Below are positions 29,995 to 38,854 of a stretch of DNA of 64,000 nt, one piece after another; the stretch's first letter is position 1, and every line of letters begins with the position of its first letter. The stretch comes from Brotaphodocola faecis (GTDB taxonomy: Bacteria; Bacillota; Clostridia; Lachnospirales; Lachnospiraceae): assembly GCF_040096075.1 (NCBI RefSeq), contig NZ_JBBMFJ010000012.1:1-64000 (forward strand). The letters are read 5' to 3'. The notes below the pieces were generated by a model. It searched no databases. It was not told where the DNA came from and saw nothing but the letters and a program-made list of their open reading frames with translations. The position numbers were made by a program, and so were the translations under genes.

Positions 29995-31308
29995 ATGAAG
30001 CAGAAAAAACGGATCTGGTGGACGTTCAATTTATGGGAAGCAGATGCATTTCAGCAATATCTGGAAGAAATGGCGCTGCAGGGCTGGTTCCTGGAAAACG
30101 TCGGCGGTTCTGTCATGAAATTTTACAGGGCACAGCCGGAAAAAAGAAGATACGCGGCGCTTCTGGTTCCGGGAAGCTCTTCCCTTACCGGCGCGGACAG
30201 CTGGAAGGCAGAACAGTTTCGCAAGGAGTGCCAGAAAGCAGGATGGGATTTTCAATGCAGCGGAACTTACTGGCAGATATTTTATAGCACCGATGAAAGC
30301 GTGAAGCTGAACGGAGATATGACGGAAGAGAGGCAGTTCCTGATTCAGAAAGCTCTTTCCTGGAACGGGTCTGCGAAAATTTCCTATCCTGTACTGGTAG
30401 TATTAAGTTTGTGGTCGTTATACAGCAATCTGCAGAATCCGGGAAAAATGTTTGCGGATCCCGTGGCGCTTATGCTAAATCCCCTGCTGCTTGGAATCTG
30501 CATTTCCTGGACGGTAACCTATGCGCGGCTGTTTCGATGGAACTGTGGGAATACAATGGCTATAAAAGAAGGCAGGCCGTTTCCGAGAATGAATCTGCAG
30601 CGGAAGGTAAGCTTTAAAAAGCGTATCATTCTATTAGATGAAATCCTGATTCTGGCAGTTCTGGCGCTGGCATTTTCTTCTTCCATGAGAGCCCTGGCCG
30701 GAACCATGCTTTCTTCCATTCTCATTGTAGTGATTTCCCTGTTTGTAAGGAACCTGCTCAGAAATAACGGCAACGGAAATGCCCGGGATGACTGGATGTC
30801 ATATGCGGTTGGCGTTGGTGTGCTTTGCATGATTCTGATTCCCTTGTGTAATGCGGCAGCAACTCACTTTCTGGGAGCAGATGAACCGGATACCGGGAGA
30901 AAACATACGGTATTCGCTAGCTATCAGGCAAATGATGTTCAGATGAGCAGTTCTGGAAAGTCAGTAGGCGTTACCGTATATACCAGTCCCATTTCCTGGA
31001 TCATTGCGAAAACCAGCAAATGCTATCCAAAGGATATGACAAAGTGGTGGGATCAGATGGAACTGGAACTTCCGGCAGAGCTGGGGGAACTTCCCGAGGG
31101 GACAGAAGTGTCCTGGTGCCGGTACATGGTCCGCAAAGATGGGTCTGAGCCTGTTTCGGAAGAAAATTTCTATCAGGATGAGCCGACTCTTGATGAAGTG
31201 ATATTAAAAGACAGAAATCGTCTGGTTGTGCTGGATTATGGCGGTGGTATGAATCTTACCGACATGAAAGAAGCGGTAGACGTTTTTTATCAGGGGCAAA
31301 CAGAGTAA
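29995..31308 (+). CDS. DUF2812 membrane protein
   Basis: The 437-aa product opens with the DUF2812 signature: RIWWTFNLWEADAFQQYLEE, MALQGWFLENVGGSVMKFY and ECQKAGWDFQCSGTYWQIFY. Four hydrophobic stretches follow (SYPVLVVLSLWSLYSN, MLNPLLLGICISWTVTYA, ILILAVLALAFSSSM, YAVGVGVLCMILIPLCNA), then a strand-rich extracellular tail of about 140 residues. DUF2812 genes usually pair with a PadR repressor, which is absent here. Start at 29995 is nearest the conserved region; the binding site is weak. Function unknown. Confidence 0.78.
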   Translation: MKQKKRIWWTFNLWEADAFQQYLEEMALQGWFLENVGGSVMKFYRAQPEKRRYAALLVPGSSSLTGADSWKAEQFRKECQKAGWDFQCSGTYWQIFYSTDESVKLNGDMTEERQFLIQKALSWNGSAKISYPVLVVLSLWSLYSNLQNPGKMFADPVALMLNPLLLGICISWTVTYARLFRWNCGNTMAIKEGRPFPRMNLQRKVSFKKRIILLDEILILAVLALAFSSSMRALAGTMLSSILIVVISLFVRNLLRNNGNGNARDDWMSYAVGVGVLCMILIPLCNAAATHFLGADEPDTGRKHTVFASYQANDVQMSSSGKSVGVTVYTSPISWIIAKTSKCYPKDMTKWWDQMELELPAELGELPEGTEVSWCRYMVRKDGSEPVSEENFYQDEPTLDEVILKDRNRLVVLDYGGGMNLTDMKEAVDVFYQGQTE

Positions 31309-31337
31309 ATGCAAATGGTGCAAAGGAGATTATATTC

Positions 31338-31580
31338 ATGAAAAAAGTATTCGGAATCGGAAGCTGTATGGTCGGAATAGTACTGGTTATTTCTGGTGCT
31401 GTGATGAAGCTGAAAGGACAAACAGCGGTTACTGTCATTGGAGGCGCAGACGGTCCTACCGCTGTGTTTGTTGCCGGAAAACTGAATGGTGATTTCTCTA
31501 TCATGCTGATTCTGATCGGAATTGTATTGTTGGCTGTAGCAGCAATTGTTTATTGGAAGAAAAATGGCGGAAATTCATAA
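31338..31580 (+). CDS. Small membrane protein with decarboxylase-beta motif
   Basis: The 80-aa protein has two membrane helices flanking VTVIGGADGPTAVFVAGKL. That motif is characteristic of the beta subunit of sodium-pumping oxaloacetate/glutaconyl-CoA decarboxylases, which is about 380 residues with many helices. Standalone short versions occur in gut Clostridia; their role is unknown. GCAAAGGAG precedes the ATG. It lies between two larger membrane genes of the same cluster. Confidence 0.75.
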   Translation: MKKVFGIGSCMVGIVLVISGAVMKLKGQTAVTVIGGADGPTAVFVAGKLNGDFSIMLILIGIVLLAVAAIVYWKKNGGNS

Positions 31581-31636
31581 GAAAAGCAGCTCGCATGGTA
31601 TTGGCAGCAGGAACGGTGTGAAAAGGGGGCGATTAC

Positions 31637-33022
31637 ATGGAAGAGAGTTTCTGGAAACAGACGTATGAGAAGATTCTGATTGGAATGGGTCTCTTTGGGA
31701 TTACATTGAAATTTCTCTTTCTCAATCAGATTCTCCCCTTCATTGGCGCCCTTTTGCTGTTTACAGGATTTCGAAAACTGAGATCAGAAAACCGCTGGCT
31801 GAAAGTCGGATATGCAGGCGCCGCGCTCGAAGTTGTGATTACCATTGTGACAATTGTGCTTGGAAGTGTGCTCGAACGGGAGAAAATCTATGCTTTGTAC
31901 GCATGGAAAGGAATTGATTTCTGTGGCGGAATCCTGCCGGTCGTGCTGATGGTTTGTCTTTTCCTTGGAATGCGTGAGGAGCTGGAACAGCGTGATGAAA
32001 AAATAAAAAGTGAAGTTCTGCTCCATATCATCATCTGGTATGCGGTGGTGACGGTGCTTGCGATTCAGGAATATGAGGGCTGGATCCTTGGTTTTGTAAT
32101 CGTTGCTGCATACATTGGAATCCTTGTAGAGTTAAAGAATATAGCAGAAAAACTGGAAGAGGCCGGATATGTACTGGAAGAACATTCGGTGCGGATTTCA
32201 GACAGTAGATGTGCAGCAGGAGCAGCAATTCTGACTGCGGCAGGTCTGTTCGTCAGCTATACATGTTTTGGTGCTTATCATATGGAGTGGACAACTGCAA
32301 ATGAAACCCAGGATCCGGCATGTGAAGAAACCAAAGCACATCTGTTATCCCTTGGTTTTCCGGAAGATATCTTGCATGACTTAAAGAAAGAAGATATTCT
32401 GGCGTGCAAAAATGCCAGACAGGTTCTGCTGAATCAAAGCGATGATTCGCTGCGGGGCAGGGATGGGCAGTTGCAGCTTGACGGCTTGGCAGTAGAATTG
32501 GAACAGGAAGGCCAGTGGAAGGTGACCCATCATTTCTTATGGAATGGAAATCCGGGCTTTCGCGGGACAGAAGCAGTACAGATCAATCCGGCATATCAGG
32601 AACTGAACGGGGGCTGGACCTTCCAGGGGAAACTTACCGGTCAGGTCCTTTACGATAAGGATGGAACTTCTTACACCGCAGATTATAAAATCTTGCAGGA
32701 CGAAAATTACGATACCGGCATGAATGCTTTCTTTTACGGAAGTCAACAGAATGCCAGCATTTTCGCGGAATTTTCCTTGCCGCGGAGTGGGGAAAACTGT
32801 CGCGGATACGTGGCCTATGAAATCAAGGCAAAGGAAAGTGACTGGTGGATTGATTCCTGGCTAAATTATACCCATCAGAAGACCATCTGGCAGTATCCGG
32901 TCATCTCAGCAGCCCAGAACAGAAGACAGGGCGGCTGGCTGGACGAGCGTGTGTTCAGTACTGTGCAGGATGCGCTGCAGGTGCTTCCAGAGGGGGAAAA
33001 TGAAGGCTCTATCGATTCATAA
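31637..33022 (+). CDS. Multi-pass membrane protein of unknown function
   Basis: The 461-aa product has about six membrane helices in its first 215 residues (LFLNQILPFIGALLLFTGF, VVITIVTIVLGSVL, ILPVVLMVCLFLGM, IIIWYAVVTVLAI, ILGFVIVAAYIGILV, AAILTAAGLFVSYTCFGAY), then an extracellular domain of about 240 residues (CEETKAHLLSLGFPEDILHD, GWTFQGKLTGQVLYDKDGTS). The layout of helices then a strand-rich tail resembles the DUF2812 protein two genes upstream. AAAGGGGGCGATTAC precedes the ATG. No family recognised. Confidence 0.65.
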   Translation: MEESFWKQTYEKILIGMGLFGITLKFLFLNQILPFIGALLLFTGFRKLRSENRWLKVGYAGAALEVVITIVTIVLGSVLEREKIYALYAWKGIDFCGGILPVVLMVCLFLGMREELEQRDEKIKSEVLLHIIIWYAVVTVLAIQEYEGWILGFVIVAAYIGILVELKNIAEKLEEAGYVLEEHSVRISDSRCAAGAAILTAAGLFVSYTCFGAYHMEWTTANETQDPACEETKAHLLSLGFPEDILHDLKKEDILACKNARQVLLNQSDDSLRGRDGQLQLDGLAVELEQEGQWKVTHHFLWNGNPGFRGTEAVQINPAYQELNGGWTFQGKLTGQVLYDKDGTSYTADYKILQDENYDTGMNAFFYGSQQNASIFAEFSLPRSGENCRGYVAYEIKAKESDWWIDSWLNYTHQKTIWQYPVISAAQNRRQGGWLDERVFSTVQDALQVLPEGENEGSIDS

Positions 33023-33056
33023 ACTCGAAAAATTGGATGTTATTGGGAGAAATATT

Positions 33057-33386
33057 ATGACTGGGAATATGATAGGGTTTGTTATATGGGCGATGGTTGG
33101 CGTTATTATCATTAGTCTTGGAATAAGAGCATATCTTTCAGGAAAAGTGGCTGACTTTTGGGCAAACATAAAATCTATATCTGTAAATGATATAATGGGC
33201 TACAATCATGCGGTTGGTAAGCTGTTTGTTATTTATGGAGCAATATTGATTGCATTGGGATTACCGCTGCTTTCAGGACAGAATTCTCCATTTATTTTAC
33301 TGTCAGTATTGGGAGTAATGATAGAAACAATAGTAATCATGGTGGTTTACAGTTTGTGTATTGAAAGAAAGTATAGAGAACAATAG
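33057..33386 (+). CDS. Small membrane protein (DUF3784-like)
   Basis: About 109 residues from ATG 33057, preceded by TGGGAGAAATATT. Three membrane helices: IGFVIWAMVGVIIISLGIRAYL, LFVIYGAILIALGLPLLSG and ILLSVLGVMIETIVIMVVYSL. The first-helix pattern ending in GIRAYLSGK and the middle KLFVIYG block recall DUF3784 proteins, small membrane proteins of Bacillota. The frame is open upstream to an ATG at 33000 within the previous gene. Confidence 0.6.
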   Translation: MTGNMIGFVIWAMVGVIIISLGIRAYLSGKVADFWANIKSISVNDIMGYNHAVGKLFVIYGAILIALGLPLLSGQNSPFILLSVLGVMIETIVIMVVYSLCIERKYREQ

Positions 33387-33458
33387 TTTTTGCTCGTTCA
33401 ATTTTATTCTGTATAATCTGTTGTTATTTAAAAATAAAAATGCTAAAATAAAAGTAGT

Positions 33459-33509
33459 TAATATATTATCTAAAATAGTATAAATTAAGCTATTTTGGAT
33501 AATATATTA
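33459..33509. promoter_or_regulatory. Palindromic operator before hipBA
   Basis: taatatattatctaaaatag (33459-33478) is matched by its inverted copy (33490-33509) at 19 of 20 positions around an 11-base centre containing TATAAA. It ends 27 bp before the hipB start. A large palindrome at a HipB-controlled promoter fits autoregulation by a dimeric HTH protein. Confidence 0.7.
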
Positions 33510-33535
33510 TTTGTAAATAAAGGCGGTGAAAACGA

Positions 33536-33814
33536 ATGGAACAACTGATATGGGAAACAGCGGAAGAATTGGATCAGAAGCTGGCACAAAGGGTAAGAAA
33601 CATCCGAAAACGGCGTTCCATTTCCCAGGAAAAATTATCCTCTATGAGTGGTGTAAGCTATGGCTCTATCAAAAGATTTGAAGCTACCGGACAGATCTCC
33701 CTGATCTCACTGACCAAGATTGCTATGGCCTTGGATATTGCAGATGAGCTTAGGAGTATTTTTACACAGGTGCCATATAAGAATATTCAGGAGGTTATTA
33801 ATGAAACCAAATAA
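33536..33814 (+). CDS. hipB: HipB-like antitoxin, XRE-family regulator
   Basis: A 92-aa product with one HTH (RVRNIRKRRSISQEKLSSMS, GVSYGSIKRFEATGQISLIS, LTKIAMALDIADELR) and a short C-terminal tail. AAAGGCGGTGAAAACGA precedes the ATG. Its end overlaps hipA by 14 bp, the usual arrangement in hipBA modules. HipB binds and neutralises HipA and represses the operon, probably at the palindrome just upstream. Confidence 0.85.
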   Translation: MEQLIWETAEELDQKLAQRVRNIRKRRSISQEKLSSMSGVSYGSIKRFEATGQISLISLTKIAMALDIADELRSIFTQVPYKNIQEVINETK

Positions 33815-34934
33815 TGCATTGCAGGTTCTCTACGATGAAAGGCTCGTTGGAACGCTGGCGATGACTGCAGACCATAAAGCGGCATTTCAATATAGCGAAG
33901 AATGGCTTGAACATGGATTCCCGATCAGTCCATTTTCTCTTCCACTGAAAAGGCAGGTTTTTGTTCCAAACAAAGACTATTTTGATGGACTTTTTGGAGT
34001 ATTTGCGGACAGTTTACCAGACAACTGGGGAAGATTATTGTTGAACCGACTACTGCGCGCCTATGGACAAAATCCGGATAAACTTACAGTTTTGGAGCGG
34101 CTGGCTATCGTTGGAAAATCAGGAATGGGGGCGCTTACCTATTATCCAGAAAAGGAAATGCAGGAAAAACAGGGCCATAGTAATCTGGATGAACTTGCGG
34201 AGCAATGTCAGAAGCTGTTGAATACAGAGTATTCTGATAAACTGGATGAGCTATATCGCCTGGGAGGTACCAGCGGTGGAGCCAGACCCAAAATTATGAC
34301 AACTATTGAGGGGGAAGAGTGGATCATTAAATTTCCGGCCCATGTAGATGGAAGAAATGCTGGAAAGATGGAATATGATTATTCCTGCTGTGCCAGACAA
34401 TGTGGTATTGCCATGAGTAAGGCCAGATTATTTCCATCAGACAAATGCGAAGGGTATTTTGGAACAAAACGATTTGACAGAATGATGGATAATGGCAGTC
34501 AAAAACGAATCCATATGTTAACCGCCGCTGCTCTTTTGGAATTAGATTTCGAACAGCCAAGTCTGGATTACCACAGTTTGATGAAGCTGACGAAAATTTT
34601 AACCAGGGATCATCCAGAAGATGTGAACAATATGTTCCGCAGGATGTGCTTTAATGTGTTCGCTCATAACCGAGATGATCATTCTAAAAATTTTACGTAT
34701 CTATACCATGAGGCAGAGGATTGCTGGCGGTTGAGTCCTGCATACGATCTCACTTACAGCAATACCTATTACGGAGAACATACAACCACAGTGGATGGAA
34801 ATGGGCGCAATCCAGGAGAAAAGGAGATTCTGGCAGTTGGCATTGCCGCTGGGATGGCGAGAGCGGAATGCAGGAGAATTATGAACCAGATCAAGGATTG
34901 TGTGAACCAGATGCTGGGACAGTATCTTTCTTAG
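33801..34934 (+). CDS. hipA: HipA-family serine/threonine kinase toxin
   Basis: The ATG at 33801 follows AGGAGGTTATTA. The 377-aa protein has the HipA N-subdomain (LYDERLVGTLAM, FGVFADSLPDNWGRLLLNRLL), the P-loop-like GGTSGGARPK, the ATP-binding EEWIIKFPA, the catalytic NVFAHNRDDHSKNF and the metal-binding LSPAYDLTYS. HipA kinases phosphorylate targets such as glutamyl-tRNA synthetase and cause dormancy; here the module may stabilise the element. Length is near the family norm of 410-440 though slightly short, and all key residues appear present. Confidence 0.92.
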   Translation: MKPNNALQVLYDERLVGTLAMTADHKAAFQYSEEWLEHGFPISPFSLPLKRQVFVPNKDYFDGLFGVFADSLPDNWGRLLLNRLLRAYGQNPDKLTVLERLAIVGKSGMGALTYYPEKEMQEKQGHSNLDELAEQCQKLLNTEYSDKLDELYRLGGTSGGARPKIMTTIEGEEWIIKFPAHVDGRNAGKMEYDYSCCARQCGIAMSKARLFPSDKCEGYFGTKRFDRMMDNGSQKRIHMLTAAALLELDFEQPSLDYHSLMKLTKILTRDHPEDVNNMFRRMCFNVFAHNRDDHSKNFTYLYHEAEDCWRLSPAYDLTYSNTYYGEHTTTVDGNGRNPGEKEILAVGIAAGMARAECRRIMNQIKDCVNQMLGQYLS

Positions 34935-35060
34935 AAAAATGGAGTACAATTGCAACTTAAGGAAGTATCACAAATATTTTTCACCCCATATGGCCATTTC
35001 ATAATAAATCTTGATGAAATTGTAAAATATCTATAATTTGTAAATAATTTTAAAGCTGCA

Positions 35061-35091
35061 TTGCCGCCATCAAATGGCGGCAATTGTATTT
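35061..35091. terminator. Intrinsic terminator after hipA
   Basis: A perfect 10-bp stem ttgccgccat/atggcggcaa with a CAA loop, followed by TTGTATTTTTC. The rest of 34935-35304 holds no gene that I can support. Confidence 0.8.
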
Positions 35092-35304
35092 TTCTCCTGT
35101 TCGGAATCATCGCGCAGATAGATGGGAGCAGGATGGTGTAGTTTAATGGATTCTGCCACGTCAACGGCCAGACGATTTGGACGTTGTTGTTGCTGATCTC
35201 ATGAGCTGTCACCGACTTGTTTTTTCGCAAGGAAATCAGTTATTGGTCAGGCTGAGAAGTCAGCAACATTTATTTGTTATTGAGTGCCGGGTTATACCTA
35301 TTTT

Positions 35305-35333
35305 TTGTGTGTATGATATACTTGTGGTATAAT
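35305..35333 (+). promoter_or_regulatory. Promoter of the YaiI-exonuclease pair
   Basis: TTGTGT at 35305-35310 and TATAAT at 35328-35333 with a 17-bp spacer, 31 bp before the start codon. Confidence 0.65.
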
Positions 35334-35364
35334 CCATATACTAAACAAGATAAATGGTGGTACT

Positions 35365-35838
35365 ATGCAGATTTTTGTAGATGCAGATGCTTGTCCGGTG
35401 GTTTCCATTGTGGAAGCAGTTGCGAGAAAATATGGGGTGGCGGTAACGCTGCTATGCGATACAAATCATGTATTGTATTCTGATCATAGTGAGATAGTGG
35501 TTGTTGGAGCCGGCGCGGATGCTGTAGATTATAAGCTGATCAGCATTTGCCGTAAGGGAGATATTGTGGTGTCGCAGGATTATGGGGTAGCAGCTATGGC
35601 TCTCGGAAAAGGGGCTTATGCGATTCATCAGTCTGGCAAATGGTATACAGATGAAAATATTGACCAGATGCTGATGGAGCGGCACTTGAACAAAAAAGCG
35701 CGGCGGAGCAGCCAGAAAAATCATATAAAGGGGCCGAGAAAGCGCACCGATGCAGATGATGGAAGATTTTCTCAGTCTATGGAAAAAATGGTATTAATGG
35801 CTATGAAAAACTGCCCGGTAAGTACAGAGAGAAGGTAG
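35365..35838 (+). CDS. YaiI/YqxD (UPF0178) family protein
   Basis: The 157-aa product matches the DUF188 family: MQIFVDADACPVVSIVE with the two conserved aspartates, ADAVDYKLISICRKGDIVVS, QDYGVAAMALGKGAYAIHQS and KGPRKRTDADDGRFSQSM near the C-terminus. The fold is PIN-like and suggests a nuclease, but no activity is established. It is followed 5 bp later by a DEDDh exonuclease gene, probably in one transcript. Confidence 0.9.
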   Translation: MQIFVDADACPVVSIVEAVARKYGVAVTLLCDTNHVLYSDHSEIVVVGAGADAVDYKLISICRKGDIVVSQDYGVAAMALGKGAYAIHQSGKWYTDENIDQMLMERHLNKKARRSSQKNHIKGPRKRTDADDGRFSQSMEKMVLMAMKNCPVSTERR

Positions 35839-35843
35839 AACGG

Positions 35844-36821
35844 GTGAACGAGGAAAAATCGAAATATCAGCTTTATTATTATTGGAATCATGGAATGTGC
35901 GATCAGTGCGGGGCTCCGATACTGATTTTAAATGAGGCATTAAGCTACGAGGGCAATGATCAGCAGGAATTACAGGCTTTTTTGGCTGAGCATACAGAGT
36001 GCAGGTATTTTTCTAATAAAGATGAACAGAAGATTTTTGAAGAGAACGGTGGCTGTAAAAAGTTGGAAGAAACATATAATTACAGGTCGCCATATTGGGC
36101 CATGCGATTTGTGGGAAGCAAATCCTTACTGGGTCAGTTTTGTTGCAGTGCATGCAAAGAAAAATGGATTCGGGAAAGAGAAGCCGATCATTTAAAAATT
36201 TATACATACTTCTGCGAATTGCGAGAGTATGCACTGAAAGTAGATCCAGAACCATGTGATAATCCATCTGGAATTGTTGTGTTTGATCTGGAGACTACGG
36301 GGCTGAACAGTAACGATAATGAAATTTTGCAGGTCAGTGCTGTTGATGGGAATGGGGATTTACTTCTTAATGAGTATGTCCGACCAGAACTGATCAGGTC
36401 ATGGCCAGAAGCAGAACAGGTGAATGGGATTACACCAGAACGGGTAAAAAGCTGTAGGACCATCAGAGAACTGGTAGGGAAGATAAAAAGCGTTTTTGCA
36501 TCAGGGAAAACATGGATCGCATATAATTGTGATTTCGATCTCGGATTTTTATACTATATAGGCATTGAACCAAATGCGGATACCGAATTAGAAGATGTGA
36601 TGCTTGATTTTGCTGAAATTTGTGGGAATTATGATAAGCGGTATGGAACCCGACGATGGCAGACATTAGAAGCCGCCGCTGCACGTTTTGGATATAACTA
36701 TAAAGCGCATGATTCCTTGGAAGACGCAAGAGCCACACTCTATATTAGGAATAGGATTAAGCAGGAAAAAGAAATAATAGACGAATTGACTGCTCCATTC
36801 CAGCCGGTGAAAAGACAATAG
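35844..36821 (+). CDS. DEDDh-family 3'-5' exonuclease with N-terminal cysteine module
   Basis: GTG start after AGAAGGTAGAACG. The C-terminal part is a DnaQ/RNase T-type exonuclease with all catalytic residues: VVFDLETTGLN (Asp, Glu), IAYNCDFDLGFLYY (Asp) and AHDSLEDARATLY (His, Asp). The first 120 residues carry cysteine pairs (CDQCGAPILI, CCSACKEKW), probably a zinc-binding module that directs it to a nucleic acid or protein partner. It hydrolyses DNA or RNA from the 3' end; which one is not deducible. Confidence 0.88.
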   Translation: MNEEKSKYQLYYYWNHGMCDQCGAPILILNEALSYEGNDQQELQAFLAEHTECRYFSNKDEQKIFEENGGCKKLEETYNYRSPYWAMRFVGSKSLLGQFCCSACKEKWIREREADHLKIYTYFCELREYALKVDPEPCDNPSGIVVFDLETTGLNSNDNEILQVSAVDGNGDLLLNEYVRPELIRSWPEAEQVNGITPERVKSCRTIRELVGKIKSVFASGKTWIAYNCDFDLGFLYYIGIEPNADTELEDVMLDFAEICGNYDKRYGTRRWQTLEAAAARFGYNYKAHDSLEDARATLYIRNRIKQEKEIIDELTAPFQPVKRQ

Positions 36822-36830
36822 ATATAGGAG

Positions 36831-37019
36831 AAATGATACCTTACTTGCAATATGAAAATGGTACCTTATCTGTCCTGAAAAATACCCCCAATTTTTCCGC
36901 TATCCAAAACAGGTGAAAAATTTGGTGTTGGATCATTCAAAATGTGTAGTAAAATCAAGAGGATTACTGGATTTTAATGGGGAAAATGATACCTGATTTA
37001 TGTAGTAAGGAATCATTTT
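36831..37019. repeat. Four copies of a 16-bp motif
   Basis: The motif AAATGATACCTTAC appears at 36831, as AAATGGTACCTTATC at 36856, as AAATGATACCTGATT at 36984, and inverted at about 37004-37019. Multiple short terminal repeats of this kind are seen at IS21-type element ends or as protein binding sites beside recombinases. No transposase gene is near. The rest of 36822-37330 shows no gene I can support. Confidence 0.55.
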
Positions 37020-37333
37020 TTCCAAAATTATATAGTGCATTATATGGTGCAGAAAAGATTGAAAAATAGAAAAATGAGCCAAAACTGGCAATAAGACACA
37101 AGAAAAAGGCTCACATAGTGAACCTGATTTACAGTATTCCCACCTTTGGAAAGAGGCCACCTGCATATCAATACTTAACGGGTGGGTGCATCAGCCATTG
37201 ATACCGGGATGCCTAATTATCAATTTACTATAACACAAAATGCTCAGTAACGAAACCCTTTTCATAACGTTTTGTGCCTGAGCGAAGCGAAAGGAATGGA
37301 TATAAATATGAAATATTGGGGATCGATTATGAG

Positions 37334-37362
37334 GAGGGCAGCTATATCACAGAGCTGCCCTC
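37334..37362. terminator. Hairpin after the recombinase gene
   Basis: A perfect 10-bp stem gagggcagct/agctgccctc with a 9-base loop lies 24 bp beyond the recombinase stop codon. There is no T-run on the minus strand, so it may stabilise the transcript end rather than terminate. Confidence 0.5.
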
Positions 37363-37385
37363 AATGCAAACGGTGGATTGTGAAA

Positions 37386-38528
37386 TTATAATATACCTAT
37401 TTCTTCCATTTCATTGCATAATTCTTCAAATGTACCGGTGACATAATTTTTTGTAGTGGTGATATCGGAATGGCCCAAGATATTCGAGAGCATGACCAAG
37501 TCATGTGTCTTGTCATAAAAGGATTTGGCAAAAAAGTGGCGAAGTGCATGCGGATGTGCCTTTCTTTTATCAATGCCGGCATTGGCAGCAATGGTCTGAA
37601 TCATGTTATAAATATTTTGCCGTTCCAATGGTTTTTTATTTTTATCGGTGAAAATAGGTCCTGATAGGATATCTTTTTCTATGATATAATCATTGAGCAT
37701 TTCCTGAAGTTCCCGGATTAGTGGAACTTTTCTATTTTTATTCTTATTTCTAATTGTAATTTCCTGTTGCTGTATAGATTCAACAGTAATAAACTGCAAT
37801 TCTGAAACACGAATACCAGTTTGTCCGAAGGCGCGGATCATCAGATTAACTTTTCTTTTTTGTGGGCGACTGCTTTCCTCCAAGAGTTTGTGGTAATCTT
37901 CCGGGGTAAGAATTGCATAGGTAGCTTTTAATTCTTTCTTTTGAACTTTTTCTAATTGAACAAAACAATCAGCGCGATCCAAAAAGGTCAGAAAAGAATG
38001 AATGGAGCACAATTTTGAATTTACCGTGGAAACGGCATAGTTTTGTCTTAATAGATATTTTTTATAATCCACGCATTGCTCTTTCGAAATTTCTGCGCCG
38101 GACAGAAATGTTATGAAGCCGGCAACATCAGAAATGTATTTGCTGATTGTATTTTTGGAGCGTTCATTTGCTATTAAAAAGTCCTGATAAAGTTTCAATA
38201 CATCCGGAGAGAAAGCGGGCGAGGTGGTAATCGCATCTGAAGCTATCCTGTCACTGCAATGTAGTGGGGCCGGTGAAAAATCAGGATTTTCTAAGTGGGG
38301 CAGAATATCCGTTGAATTCGTTAATTCTGTGTAAATGCTGCCAAGTAAGGACTTCAGCATGGCGAGATCTTTTTCTTTAAATTCAGCTTTTATATAGTGC
38401 AATAAGGTTTTTTTAATATCAACAGTAGTGGGACTGGCTGTATTCATCACATTACTCCATTCATGCGCATTCCGTTTAAATTGGACAATCCGATTATATA
38501 GCGAACGTGCGTTTGAGTCAAAGAACAC
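37386..38528 (-). CDS. Tyrosine recombinase (XerC/XerD-like integrase)
   Basis: The 380-aa product has an N-terminal SAM-like core-binding domain (LYQDFLIANERSKNTISKYI, SDVAGFITFLSG) and a catalytic domain with Arg in FGQTGIRVSELQF, a Lys-bearing beta turn NKNKNRKVPL, HPHALRHFFAKSF (His-x-x-Arg), LGHSDITTTKNYV (His and the nucleophile Tyr). About 120 residues precede the SAM-like domain, longer than in XerC. It may resolve dimers or integrate the element. No clear binding site precedes the ATG at 38528; MNTASPTT at codon 27 is an alternative start. Confidence 0.9.
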   Translation of the reverse strand: MFFDSNARSLYNRIVQFKRNAHEWSNVMNTASPTTVDIKKTLLHYIKAEFKEKDLAMLKSLLGSIYTELTNSTDILPHLENPDFSPAPLHCSDRIASDAITTSPAFSPDVLKLYQDFLIANERSKNTISKYISDVAGFITFLSGAEISKEQCVDYKKYLLRQNYAVSTVNSKLCSIHSFLTFLDRADCFVQLEKVQKKELKATYAILTPEDYHKLLEESSRPQKRKVNLMIRAFGQTGIRVSELQFITVESIQQQEITIRNKNKNRKVPLIRELQEMLNDYIIEKDILSGPIFTDKNKKPLERQNIYNMIQTIAANAGIDKRKAHPHALRHFFAKSFYDKTHDLVMLSNILGHSDITTTKNYVTGTFEELCNEMEEIGIL

Positions 38529-38659
38529 AAAAGCAAAACTTCTTGTTCAGAAAATAAATGAATGGAAGTTTTGCTTTTTTTTGATTTTATAATGGTTGTT
38601 TTTTGGATAAAATGCCTAACCTGAATATGCCACCTGATGTCGAAACATTAAAATAATGA

Positions 38660-38832
38660 CATAATCCGATTTATGACATTATTTTACAATTATTTTTTCT
38701 TAAAAACAACGCAGATACAAGTTTTTGACTGTGAGACTATTAATAATTCAGCTTATTTTTGAATATTGTTGATTAAATTATTAAAATTGTTGCTATTTTT
38801 TGTATCTCCGTGGTTTCATAAATCGGATTATG
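38660..38832. repeat. Inverted 15-bp repeats before a possible initiator gene
   Basis: CATAATCCGATTTAT at 38660-38674 recurs perfectly inverted at 38818-38832, 22 bp before the next start codon. The first copy is itself centred in a longer imperfect palindrome (AATAATGACATA...TATGACATTATT, 38653-38682). Such spaced identical sites look like binding sites for a dimeric DNA-binding protein at an origin or promoter. No other feature fills 38529-38854. Confidence 0.65.
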
Positions 38833-38854
38833 TGAAAAGAAAGCAGGGGGAAAC

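Noticed and set aside
36831..37019. CRISPR array
   Set aside because: Only four imperfect 16-bp repeats with irregular spacing and one inverted; no cas gene anywhere in the window.
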